Below are positions 39,803-49,446 of a DNA stretch of 64,000 bases, one piece after another. Source of the stretch: Streptomyces hygroscopicus (lineage in GTDB: Bacteria > Actinomycetota > Actinomycetes > Streptomycetales > Streptomycetaceae); assembly GCF_026168105.1 (NCBI RefSeq), contig NZ_LBMW01000029.1:1-64000 (forward strand). Direction: 5' to 3'. Under the pieces are notes generated by a model. That model saw only the letters and a list, made by a program, of their open reading frames with translations. It did not search any database and had not been told where the DNA came from. The translations under genes were made by a program, and so were the position numbers. Numbering within the stretch: the first letter of the stretch is position 1; each line of letters opens with the position of its first letter.

Positions 39803-41062
39803 GTGAGCGACCCCGACCGGAAGTCCGGGAGCGCGCGCAATGCGGGTTCCGCGTTCGAGGAGGCGTGCGCAGTGGCCGACGCCGTCCTCTACGAGGGCTA
39901 CCTCCTGTACCCGTACCGGAAGTCGTCGCCCAAGAACCGCGTGCGCTGGCAGTTCGGCATCCTCGCCCCGCGTGCCTGGGCCGAGGCGAACGGCCCGGTG
40001 GCGCCGGGAATCTCGGGGTCGGTGGAGTCCTGGGAGCAGCAGACCGAGTGCGTGCTGCGCGCGGAGCCCGATGCCGTCGTGCACGTGCGTGTGCGCTACT
40101 TGCAGATGCAGGACCGGAGAGTGGAGCGCCGGGACGCGGACGGCGACTACACGCCGGTGGACTCCCTGCAGGCCGCCGGGACCGATCATCTGTCCTTCGA
40201 GGAGGCACTGCCGCGCGAGACCGATCTGGTTGTTCCGCTGGCCGATCTCCTCGCCGGGGCAAGGGAGTTCGGCTTCGGAGCTCCGGGCGGCGAGGACATC
40301 GAGGATCTCCCCGGCGGCGCGGGACGCCTGGTGCGCCGGCGTTCCCCGGTCGAGGCAAGGACGACACTGCGCGCCGAGCGCCTCGCCGGACCCGGTTCAC
40401 TGCACCGGCTGCGGGTGCACACGGAGAACACCGGCCGGTCGACACCGGCCGGGGCCCCGCGTGCGGAGGCCCTGCGCCACGCCCTCATCGCGGCGCACAC
40501 CTTCATCGGCGGTGAGGGTCTGAGCTTCTTCTCCTCGGCCGACCCGCCCGACGAGGTCGGGGCACACGTCCGCGACTGCCGCAATCTGCACACCTTCCCG
40601 GTGCTCGCCGGCCAGGAGGGGGCGGACACCCTCCTGCTGTCGTCACCGATCATCCTTCCGGACCATCCGCAGGTGGCGCCCGAGAGTCCCGGCGACCTGC
40701 ACGACGCCGCGGAGATCGACGAGATCCTGACCCTGCGGACGATGCTGCTCACGGACGAAGAGAAACGCGAGGCCCGCGCCACCGATCCCAGGGCCGCGCG
40801 GATCCTGGACCGCGTGGACACGATGCCGCCGGAGGTGTTCGCCCGGCTGCACGGAGCCATCCGCTCCCTCGCTCCGTCCGCCGCCCCCGTTTGCCCCTCC
40901 GCGGATGCGCTCGGCCTCTTCCTGGGTTCCCCTGGGTTTGACGCCGTGCCGGTGTCGGCCGGCGGCGACGTACGTGCGCCGGTCGCCGCCCCGGACACCC
41001 AGGCGGCCCCGGTGCCGGACCAGGAAGGGTCTCATGGACGCCATCGAGTTGCTGAAGCATGA
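39803..41062 (+). CDS. Hydrogenase-locus conserved protein, paralogue of the 27826 product
   Basis: A 419-residue protein from GTG 39803 with GAGGAG upstream; first gene of the structural operon. It is homologous along its length to the 27826-29121 product (see there), with shared VADAVLYEGYLLYPYR, NRVRWQFGIL, the AAHTFIGGEG segment, CRNLHTFPVLA and LSSPIILPDHPQVAPESPG. Its own extra region includes TLRTMLLTDEEKREARATDP and RILDRVDTMPPE, a predicted helical stretch absent from the paralogue. No cofactor motif or signal peptide is recognised. Function unknown; its stop overlaps the hemerythrin-like gene. Confidence 0.78.
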   Translation: MSDPDRKSGSARNAGSAFEEACAVADAVLYEGYLLYPYRKSSPKNRVRWQFGILAPRAWAEANGPVAPGISGSVESWEQQTECVLRAEPDAVVHVRVRYLQMQDRRVERRDADGDYTPVDSLQAAGTDHLSFEEALPRETDLVVPLADLLAGAREFGFGAPGGEDIEDLPGGAGRLVRRRSPVEARTTLRAERLAGPGSLHRLRVHTENTGRSTPAGAPRAEALRHALIAAHTFIGGEGLSFFSSADPPDEVGAHVRDCRNLHTFPVLAGQEGADTLLLSSPIILPDHPQVAPESPGDLHDAAEIDEILTLRTMLLTDEEKREARATDPRAARILDRVDTMPPEVFARLHGAIRSLAPSAAPVCPSADALGLFLGSPGFDAVPVSAGGDVRAPVAAPDTQAAPVPDQEGSHGRHRVAEA

Positions 41063-41360
41063 CCACCGGAAGGTGGAGCAACTGTTCCTCCACCGGAAGG
41101 TGAAGCAACTGTTCCGCGGCCACCATGTCGTGGCCGCCGGGCCTCAGCGCCGGGCCGTGGTCGAGACCCTGCTCCGGGAACCGTCCCGGCACGCTGCCCT
41201 CGACGGACCGGGGCAGCTCCCGGCACGGAGCGAGCACACCGCCCCGACCCGACCGCACCCACACGCATCCGCCGAGCCTCCCGCCCTGTCGCTCGCCGGA
41301 CCGGTGGCCGCGGCCCACGACCGACTCCGGGACCCACTGCAAGGGAGGCCGACGACATGA
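41034..41360 (+). CDS. Degenerate hemerythrin-like protein
   Basis: The 108-residue frame starts at ATG 41034 with AGGAAGGG upstream. The first 16 residues, MDAIELLKHDHRKVEQ, match the start of HHE hemerythrins, and QRRAVVETLLREPSRHAAL matches their second helix. The usual HxxxE ligand text and the remaining helices are lacking: after RHAALDG the chain becomes Pro/Ala/His-rich. A 27-bp tandem duplication gives HRKVEQLFL and HRKVKQLFR in a row. It is probably a non-functional remnant or a trimmed protein that no longer binds a di-iron centre. It ends inside the start of hhyS. Confidence 0.6.
   Translation: MDAIELLKHDHRKVEQLFLHRKVKQLFRGHHVVAAGPQRRAVVETLLREPSRHAALDGPGQLPARSEHTAPTRPHPHASAEPPALSLAGPVAAAHDRLRDPLQGRPTT
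41063..41116 (+). repeat. 27-bp tandem duplication inside hemerythrin-like gene
   Basis: CCACCGGAAGGTG and its following 14 bases occur at 41063-41089 and again, with two base changes, at 41090-41116. The unit is nine codons, so the reading frame is kept. Confidence 0.85.
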
Positions 41361-42442
41361 CCAGAGGCGGGACCAAGAAGGCCGGCAAAAAGCCCGACCG
41401 GGCCGAGAAGAAACACGGGTTCGACGAGGTCCATATTCTGTGGATCTCCGAGGGCATGAGCTGTGACGGTGACACCGTCGCGATGACGGCGGCCGGCCAG
41501 CCGGGCATCGAGGACATCGTCCTCGGGCTCGTACCGGGTCTGCCGAAGGTGAACCTGCACAACAAGGTGCTCTCCCCCACCATGGGCGGCGAGGACTTCC
41601 TCGCGCCCTTCCGCGCGGCGGCACGCGGCGAGCTGGAGCCGTTCGTCCTGGTCATCGAGGGCTCGATCCCCAACCAGAACATCATCGACGGCGACGGCTA
41701 CTGGACGTCGTTCGGCAACGACCCGGACACGGGTGAACCGCTCACCCTCAACTGGTGGATCGACCACCTCGCCCCGCGGGCCTGGGCGGTCGTCGCGGCC
41801 GGTACGTGTGCCACGTACGGCGGGATCCACGCGATGGCGGGCAACCCCACGGGCTCCATGGGTCTGGCCGACTACCTGGGCTGGGACTTCAGGTCGCAGG
41901 GTGCGCTGCCGATCGTCAACGTCCCGGGCTGCCCGATCCAGCCGGAGAACTTCATGGAGACGCTGACCTGGCTGCTGTACCACGCGGCCGGGTCGGCTCC
42001 GCCGCCCCCGTTGGACGAGAACCTGCGCCCGCAGTGGCTGTTCGGAAAGACGGTCCACGAGGGGTGCGACCGCGCCGCGTACTACGAGCAGGCCGACTTC
42101 GGCAGGGACTACAACTCCCCCAAGTGCATGGTCAAGGTGGGTTGTTGGGGCCCGGTCGTCAACTGCAACGTACCCAAGCGCGGCTGGATGGGGGGCGTGG
42201 GCGGCTGCCCGAACGTCGGGGGGATCTGCATCGGCTGCACGATGCCCGGATTCCCGGACGCCTTCATGCCGTTCATGGACGAACCGACGGGCGCCACCTT
42301 CTCGTCGGCCCTCATCAGGCCCTACGGGGCGGTGATCCGGCGGCTGCGCGGCCTCACCAACATGGCCGTCAACCGCGAACCAAAGTGGCGCCACGACAAG
42401 GCGGAGCTGACCAGCGGTTACGACCCGCACTGGCGCCCCTGA
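41357..42442 (+). CDS. hhyS: [NiFe]-hydrogenase small subunit, group 1h
   Basis: A 361-residue electron-transfer subunit. The proximal-cluster text reads EGMSCDGDTVAM: Cys36 then D-G-D, so the second cysteine of the usual CxxC is Asp39. The other ligands are C151 (AGTCATYGGI) and C192 (VPGCPIQPENF). The distal cluster is H234, C237, C257 and C263; the medial set C270, C284, C291 and C294 has four cysteines. No Tat signal is present, so the enzyme stays on the cytoplasmic side. The Asp ligand and no-Tat combination is known from actinobacterial-type hydrogenases active at atmospheric H2. It overlaps the hemerythrin-like stop. Confidence 0.95.
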   Translation: MTRGGTKKAGKKPDRAEKKHGFDEVHILWISEGMSCDGDTVAMTAAGQPGIEDIVLGLVPGLPKVNLHNKVLSPTMGGEDFLAPFRAAARGELEPFVLVIEGSIPNQNIIDGDGYWTSFGNDPDTGEPLTLNWWIDHLAPRAWAVVAAGTCATYGGIHAMAGNPTGSMGLADYLGWDFRSQGALPIVNVPGCPIQPENFMETLTWLLYHAAGSAPPPPLDENLRPQWLFGKTVHEGCDRAAYYEQADFGRDYNSPKCMVKVGCWGPVVNCNVPKRGWMGGVGGCPNVGGICIGCTMPGFPDAFMPFMDEPTGATFSSALIRPYGAVIRRLRGLTNMAVNREPKWRHDKAELTSGYDPHWRP

Positions 42443-42479
42443 GACAGGTCAAGCGAGAGAGAGCGAGGAAGACACGGAC

Positions 42480-44273
42480 ATGACGGCAACCGAGGCGCGG
42501 GGCGCCCAGCGGAAACCCGCGCAGATCGTGGACATGTCCTGGGACCCGATCACGCGGATCGTCGGCAATCTCGGCATCTACACGAAGATCGACTTCGCGA
42601 ACCGGGAAGTGGTGGAGTGTCACAGCACTTCGTCGCTCTTCCGGGGCTACTCCGTCTTCATGAGGGGCAAGGACCCGCGTGACGCGGGCTTCATCACGTC
42701 ACGCATCTGCGGTATCTGCGGCGACAACCACACCACGTGTTCCAACTACGCCCAACAGATGGCCTACGGCGTCAAACCGCCGATGCTCGCCGACACCATC
42801 GTCAACCTGGGCGAGGCGGCCGAGTACATCTTCGACCACACGATCTTCCAGGACAACCTGGTCTTCGTGGACTTCTGCGAGGCCATGGTCAAGTCCACCA
42901 ACCCCAGCGTGCTGGCCCGGGCCGAGCGCACCGAGGCACGCAACGGGCACATCCATGGCTACCGGACCATCGCCGACATCATGCGCGCCTTCAACCCCTT
43001 CGAGGGGGAGGTCTACAAGGAGGCGCTCAAGGTCAGCCGGATCACCCGGGAAATGTTCTGTCTGATGGAGGGGCGCCACGTCCACCCCTCCACTCTGTAT
43101 CCGGGCGGCGTCGGCACCATGCCGGAGCCGACCACGTTCACGGACTACCTCTCCCGGCTGATCCGGGTCATCGACTTCGTCAAGCAGGCCGTGGCGATGA
43201 ACGACGACGTCTTCGACTTCTTCTACGAGGCGCTGCCCGGCTACGAGGAGGTGGGCCGTCGACGGATCATGCTCGGCTGCTGGGGCGCCTGGCAGAACCC
43301 GGACGTGTGCGACTACCGCTACGAGACGATGAGCGAGTGGGGCAAGGCGATGTACGTCACCCCGGGCGTCGTCGTCGACGGCAAACTCGTCACCAACGAC
43401 CTGGTCGACATCAACCTCGGCATCCGGATCCTGCTGGGCAGCTCGTACTACGAGGACTGGGCGAACGAGAATCCGTTCGTCACCCACGATCCGCTCGGCA
43501 ACCCCGTCGACATGCGCCACCCGTGGAACCAGACGACGGTCCCGCTGCCGCAGAAACGGGACTTCACCGGCAACTACAGCTGGGTGATGAGCCCGCGCTG
43601 GTACAACAAGGACACCAACGACCACCTCGCCCTCGACACCGGAGGCGGCCCGCTGGCCCGGCTGTGGTCGACCGCGCTCAACGGTCTGGTCGACACGCCC
43701 TACGTCAAGGCCACGGGGCACAGCGTGCAGATCTCGCTGCCCAAGAGCGAGAAGCTGCCGGAGATGACGCTGGAGTGGAAGATCCCCCAGTGGAGCAACA
43801 CGATCGAACGCGACCGGGCCCGCCCCTACTTCGTCGCCTACGCCGCCGCCATGGCCTTCTACTTCCTGGAGAAGGCGATGGGGTTCGTCCGTGCGGGCGA
43901 CACCAAGGTCTTCGAGAACTACGAGGTGCCGGACGAGGCGATCGGCTGTGGGTTCCACGAAGCGGTGCGCGGTGTCCTCTCCCACCACCTGGTGATCAAG
44001 GACAAGAAGATCGCGAACTACCACCCGTACCCGCCCACTCCGTGGAACGGCAGTCCTCGGGACAGTTACGGCACCCCCGGACCGTACGAGGACGCCGTCC
44101 AGGGTCAGCCGATCTTCGAGGAGAACGGCCCCGACGACTTCAAGGGCGTCGACATCATGCGCACGGTCCGCAGCTTCGATCCCTGTCTGCCCTGCGGTGT
44201 GCACATGTACCTCGGCAAGGGCAACACGCTGACCAAGCTGCACTCGCCCACCTACGGAGCGGCTCATGCCTGA
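42480..44273 (+). CDS. hhyL: [NiFe]-hydrogenase large subunit, group 1h
   Basis: A 597-residue catalytic subunit from ATG 42480 that splits H2 at a Ni-Fe(CN)2CO site. L1 is RICGICGDNH at residues 75-84 (Cys77 and Cys80); L2 is DPCLPCGVH with Cys569 and Cys572 near the C-terminus. The 22 residues after His575 (MYLGKGNTLTKLHSPTY...) are the extension cut by the maturation protease at 27284. Text such as EARNGHIHGY and NPDVCDYRYETMSEWG is typical of group 1h enzymes. H2 oxidised here feeds the respiratory chain, with HhyS carrying the electrons. It is overlapped eight bases by the next gene. Confidence 0.96.
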   Translation: MTATEARGAQRKPAQIVDMSWDPITRIVGNLGIYTKIDFANREVVECHSTSSLFRGYSVFMRGKDPRDAGFITSRICGICGDNHTTCSNYAQQMAYGVKPPMLADTIVNLGEAAEYIFDHTIFQDNLVFVDFCEAMVKSTNPSVLARAERTEARNGHIHGYRTIADIMRAFNPFEGEVYKEALKVSRITREMFCLMEGRHVHPSTLYPGGVGTMPEPTTFTDYLSRLIRVIDFVKQAVAMNDDVFDFFYEALPGYEEVGRRRIMLGCWGAWQNPDVCDYRYETMSEWGKAMYVTPGVVVDGKLVTNDLVDINLGIRILLGSSYYEDWANENPFVTHDPLGNPVDMRHPWNQTTVPLPQKRDFTGNYSWVMSPRWYNKDTNDHLALDTGGGPLARLWSTALNGLVDTPYVKATGHSVQISLPKSEKLPEMTLEWKIPQWSNTIERDRARPYFVAYAAAMAFYFLEKAMGFVRAGDTKVFENYEVPDEAIGCGFHEAVRGVLSHHLVIKDKKIANYHPYPPTPWNGSPRDSYGTPGPYEDAVQGQPIFEENGPDDFKGVDIMRTVRSFDPCLPCGVHMYLGKGNTLTKLHSPTYGAAHA

Positions 44274-44817
44274 GTCCGTACGGCTCGACGAGGCGGCCGT
44301 CGCGGAGCGGTTGTCGCGCATCGACCGGTTGCTCGAGCAGATCGAGGGAGCTCCCGGCCCGATGACCGGTGCGGCGATCGAGGCGGTGCAGGCGCTCACC
44401 GAGGTCTACGGCGAGGCGCTGGCCCGGGTGGTGGACGGCGCCGACCCGGGTCTGGCCGACCATATGGCCGGCGATGAACTCGTCGGGCATCTCCTGGTCC
44501 TCCACGGCATCCACCCGGAGCCGCCGGAGCGCCGGGCCGCCCGCGCCGTCGACGCTGTGCGTCCGGCGGTGCGCGAGCGGGGCGGGGACGTCGAACTGGA
44601 GGGCGTCGAGGAGGGGGTTGCCCGGGTGCGGCTGGCCGCCAAGGGGTGCGGAACCTCCTCGGCGGCGCTGGAGGAAGCGGTCCGCGAGGCCGTGCTCACC
44701 CTGGCTCCCGAGCTCTCCGGCGTCGAGCAGGCGCCGGGGGGCGGCGGGCGAGGGACCACCTTCGTACCGGTCGAGGCGCTCACCCTGCGTACGGCGTCGG
44801 TCGGGGAGCGGACGTGA
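44266..44817 (+). CDS. NifU-like domain protein of the hydrogenase operon
   Basis: A 183-residue protein whose start overlaps hhyL. Residues 1-80 are a helical N-domain (VAERLSRIDRLLEQIEGAP, ALTEVYGEALARVVDGAD). The rest resembles the NifU C-terminal domain (VRPAVRERGGDVELEGVEEG, RVRLAAKGCGTSSAALEEAV). True NifU/NfuA scaffolds have CxxC here; this one shows a single Cys before TSSAA. It may carry a cluster only as a dimer or act without one. It is a regular companion of group 1h genes and probably helps maturation or electron transfer. The following gene starts in its stop (GTGA). Confidence 0.8.
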   Translation: MPESVRLDEAAVAERLSRIDRLLEQIEGAPGPMTGAAIEAVQALTEVYGEALARVVDGADPGLADHMAGDELVGHLLVLHGIHPEPPERRAARAVDAVRPAVRERGGDVELEGVEEGVARVRLAAKGCGTSSAALEEAVREAVLTLAPELSGVEQAPGGGGRGTTFVPVEALTLRTASVGERT

Positions 44818-45401
44818 CCTCCGGTGCGCTGGCGCGCGTCATCCGCTCCGCCGCCGACCGGCGGGCGGATGCGGAGCGCTGCGACCTCTGCGGCGTCGAC
44901 GTGCCGGCCGAGCACCGGCATCTGCTCGACACGGGTCAGGAACAGGTGCTGTGCGCCTGCCGGCCCTGCTCCCTGCTCTTCGTGGGGGACGGAGCGAGCG
45001 AGGGCCGCTACCGGCTGGTGCCGCGCCGGAGGGTGCGCCTGCCCCCGGTCAGTACCCGGGCGCTGGGCGTTCCGGTGGGTCTGGCCTTCTTCGTACGGCA
45101 CACGGACGACACCGTGACCGCGCACTATCCGAGCCCCGCCGGTGCCACCCGGTGGGAGGCGGAGCCGACGGCCTGGCATGGCGTCGTCGCCGACTGCCCG
45201 ACGCTCGCCACGCTCGAACCGGACGTGGAGGCACTGCTGGTGAACACCGCCTTCTCCGCGCAGCACCACTGGATCACCCCGATCGACGACTGCTTCCGGA
45301 TGGTCGCGCTCGTACGGCGGGAGTGGCGGGGCCTGTCCGGCGGCAGCCGGGTGTGGCCCGCCGTCGAGGCTTTCTTCGCGGAGCTGACCGAACAACCGTA
45401 G
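44814..45401 (+). CDS. DUF5947 family protein
   Basis: A 195-residue protein from GTG 44814 that overlaps the NifU-like stop. It carries two CxxC pairs in CDLCGVDVPAEHRHLLD and CACRPCSLLF, set like a zinc or iron-sulfur site. The rest is beta-rich: VPVGLAFFVRH, TAHYPSPAGATRWE, LVNTAFSAQHHWITPIDDCF and ALVRREWRGLSGG. These match DUF5947, a family seen with group 1h hydrogenases in actinobacteria. A role in electron transfer or maturation is inferred. Confidence 0.8.
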   Translation: MTSGALARVIRSAADRRADAERCDLCGVDVPAEHRHLLDTGQEQVLCACRPCSLLFVGDGASEGRYRLVPRRRVRLPPVSTRALGVPVGLAFFVRHTDDTVTAHYPSPAGATRWEAEPTAWHGVVADCPTLATLEPDVEALLVNTAFSAQHHWITPIDDCFRMVALVRREWRGLSGGSRVWPAVEAFFAELTEQP

Positions 45402-45422
45402 GAACCCGGCAAGGAGGACACG

Positions 45423-45629
45423 ATGGGCAGTATCCGAGTGGGCAAACCGGACGTGAAACCCGATACGCCCCGACACGTCAACGGGCTGCACGAGGGCAAC
45501 CGGGGGCCCTACAAGCGGCAGACCGGACACCACAAGGACGGGACCGCCGACGCCCGCCGCTCGACCGGGATCCACTGGAAGAAACACAACGCGATCTCGA
45601 AGACCATGCCGAATCTGCCACCGGGATGA
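45423..45629 (+). CDS. Small basic conserved protein of hydrogenase operon
   Basis: A 68-residue protein with a very strong AAGGAGG ribosome site. The sequence is rich in Lys, His, Asn and Gly: MGSIRVGKPDVKPDTPRHVN, GNRGPYKRQTGHHKDG and RRSTGIHWKKHNAISKTMPN. No membrane segment or Cys is present. It is intrinsically disordered-looking and may bind protein or nucleic acid. I cannot assign a family. It is inside the hydrogenase operon, 21 bases after DUF5947. Confidence 0.65.
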   Translation: MGSIRVGKPDVKPDTPRHVNGLHEGNRGPYKRQTGHHKDGTADARRSTGIHWKKHNAISKTMPNLPPG

Positions 45630-45688
45630 CGCGGCAACCACGACCGCGCCGTAAGGGGCGCGGCATCGGAGACGACCGAGGAGTACAC

Positions 45689-45841
45689 ATGAGGGCCAGA
45701 CGAGTGCTGATCGCAGAGGCACTGCTCTTGGGCGGCGTGGCGCTGACGGTGCTCGCCAGGGAGTTTCCCGGGCTGGTACGCGAAGTCAGAATCTGGCGGA
45801 TGGTGGGCGTCAGGCCCGTCATCTCCAGGCACGCCGGCTGA
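45689..45841 (+). CDS. Small one-pass membrane protein
   Basis: A 50-residue protein from ATG 45689 with GAGGAG upstream. A hydrophobic stretch (LIAEALLLGGVALTVLA) follows a basic N-terminus (MRARR), and the C-terminal part (REFPGLVREVRIWRMVG) is basic and Trp-containing. The layout resembles the small DUF6893-type proteins of Streptomyces, with low certainty. It is the last gene of the hydrogenase operon and might anchor the cytoplasmic-face enzyme to the membrane; that is conjecture. Confidence 0.55.
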   Translation: MRARRVLIAEALLLGGVALTVLAREFPGLVREVRIWRMVGVRPVISRHAG

Positions 45842-45871
45842 GCACTTGGCACGGCAGGCAATCACGGCGCG

Positions 45872-47944
<2,073 letters not shown>

Positions 47945-48101
47945 AACGCACCGCCCTTCCGATGAGCCTCATGTCTGCGCGACGAAGGCCTCCTCTCTCA
48001 TGGTCCCTCGTATCTCATGGTCCCTCGTACAGGCGTCCGACGGCTTCGGTTCACGGAGGCCGTTCGCAGGTGTTCGCGGCTGCCCCTCGCCGGAGTCCTC
48101 C

Positions 48102-48545
48102 TCACCCCGTCTGCGGGCGGACGATCACGACCGGACAGTCCGCGTGCAGGGCGACGTGATGGCTGACGGACCCCAGCAGGGCCCGGGCGAAACCGCCCCT
48201 CCCCCGGCTGCCCACGACCAGGGCCTCGGCCCCCTCGGCCGCCCTCAGCAGCACGTCCACCGGGTTGCCGCGCACCACAAGGGCCCTGACCGGGGCGGGG
48301 GCCTCGGTCCCCAGCACTTCCCTCAGCTCCTGGGCCAGCGCCTGCCGGGCGTTCTCCTCGTCGAATTCGGCGTCCACCGCCGGACCCGACCAGCCGAACA
48401 TTCCCGGCAGCTCCCACGCGGCCACAGCGTCCACGGTGCCGCCGACCAGACAGGCCTGCCGGACGGCCCAGCGCAGCGCCGCGTGCGAGGACGGTGACCC
48501 GTCGACGCCCACCACGACACGCGGCTTCGAGGCATCCGTGTTCAT
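48102..48545 (-). CDS. Universal stress protein, single UspA domain
   Basis: A 147-residue protein from ATG 48545, with GGAGAGG upstream. It starts MNTDASKPRVVVGVDGSPSS, and the ATP-binding text GSRGRGGFARALLGSVSHHV gives the G-x2-G-x9-GS pattern. The single domain differs from the two-domain USP at 10410. It upholds the stress theme of the flanks. It lies upstream of ftsH in the same direction with a 157-base gap. Confidence 0.9.
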   Translation of the reverse strand: MNTDASKPRVVVGVDGSPSSHAALRWAVRQACLVGGTVDAVAAWELPGMFGWSGPAVDAEFDEENARQALAQELREVLGTEAPAPVRALVVRGNPVDVLLRAAEGAEALVVGSRGRGGFARALLGSVSHHVALHADCPVVIVRPQTG

Positions 48546-48927
48546 ACGTCGTCCCACCTCTCCGGCGGCCCGTCGACGGCCGCGCCCACGCCCCCGCCTC
48601 CACGCTGCGCGACTCCTGGGCAGCCCGCCACGCGGGGGCCGCCGAGGGCGTGGCGTACGACCCGGTGACGCCCGCACCCTTCGCGGTCGGCACGGCGACC
48701 GCGGGGCCCCTGGCAAGGGGCCGACCGGGCGCCCGTCGGCCCGGCCGGGCGGCGGTGGGGCCGAACTGCTCGATGAAGCGGCCGGTCAAGAGATCGGCAC
48801 TCTGGGCGCGGAGACCGTGGCAGCCGGGGCGTCGAGCGGACCGTCACCCCCGTCCCGCGCCTGTGCCGCGTCAACAGGTGCCTTACGGGTACCCGCTCCG
48901 AGTAGGTCTCGAGCAAGGAGGGACACG
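48546..48927. other. Divergent intergenic region
   Basis: These 382 bases between the leftward USP and rightward ATP-binding protein hold both promoters. The sequence around 48566-48580 carries CCGTCGACGG, a 10-bp palindrome within the USP upstream region. A strong AAGGAGG for the next gene sits at 48915-48921. No gene is called. Confidence 0.45.
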
Positions 48928-49356
48928 GTGAGCGGATCATCGGTAAAGGCGGTGGGCTGGGCACGCTCCCTGCCCCTGAACAGCGGGGTGAAGGCGGCCC
49001 GTGACTGGGCCCGTGCCCATCTGGACTCACTGGGCTGGACCGATGACGCGCCGCAGACCGCTGACGCGGTTCTGCTGACCATATCGGAGTTGGTCACCAA
49101 CGCCCATGTGCATGCGCACAGTTCCGCGCAGCTGGTGCTGACCTGGGACACCCGCTGTCTGCACGTCGCCGTCCACGACGCCTCCACCGAACTGCCCACG
49201 CCTCGTCCACCGAGCGTCGAGCACGTGGGCGGGCGCGGCATGCTGCTCGTGGACGCACTGGCCGACGAGTGGCAGGCCCGCGCCTGCCCCGACGGCAAGA
49301 TCGTCCACGCATGCTTCAGGCCACCTGCCTCCACCGCGAAGCCGGTCCGTTCCTGA
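48928..49356 (+). CDS. RsbW/SpoIIAB-like serine kinase (HATPase_c)
   Basis: A 142-residue protein from GTG 48928 with AAGGAGG upstream. It has the full ATP-binding set: N-box LLTISELVTNAHVHAHS, G1-like VAVHDASTELP, and G2 GGRGMLLVDALADEW. It is a typical anti-sigma kinase of the Streptomyces type, which binds a sigma factor or phosphorylates an anti-anti-sigma factor. The SpoIIE phosphatases at 19652 and 31627 are of the opposing type, but linkage to them is not shown. Confidence 0.85.
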   Translation: MSGSSVKAVGWARSLPLNSGVKAARDWARAHLDSLGWTDDAPQTADAVLLTISELVTNAHVHAHSSAQLVLTWDTRCLHVAVHDASTELPTPRPPSVEHVGGRGMLLVDALADEWQARACPDGKIVHACFRPPASTAKPVRS

Positions 49357-49446
49357 CCGGCCGATGCGCGTCGCGAAACACAGGTGCGAGGGGCGACGGT
49401 GCCGCGTCCGGCCGATCGCCGCGAGCCTTGGAGCACTGAGCAGAAG

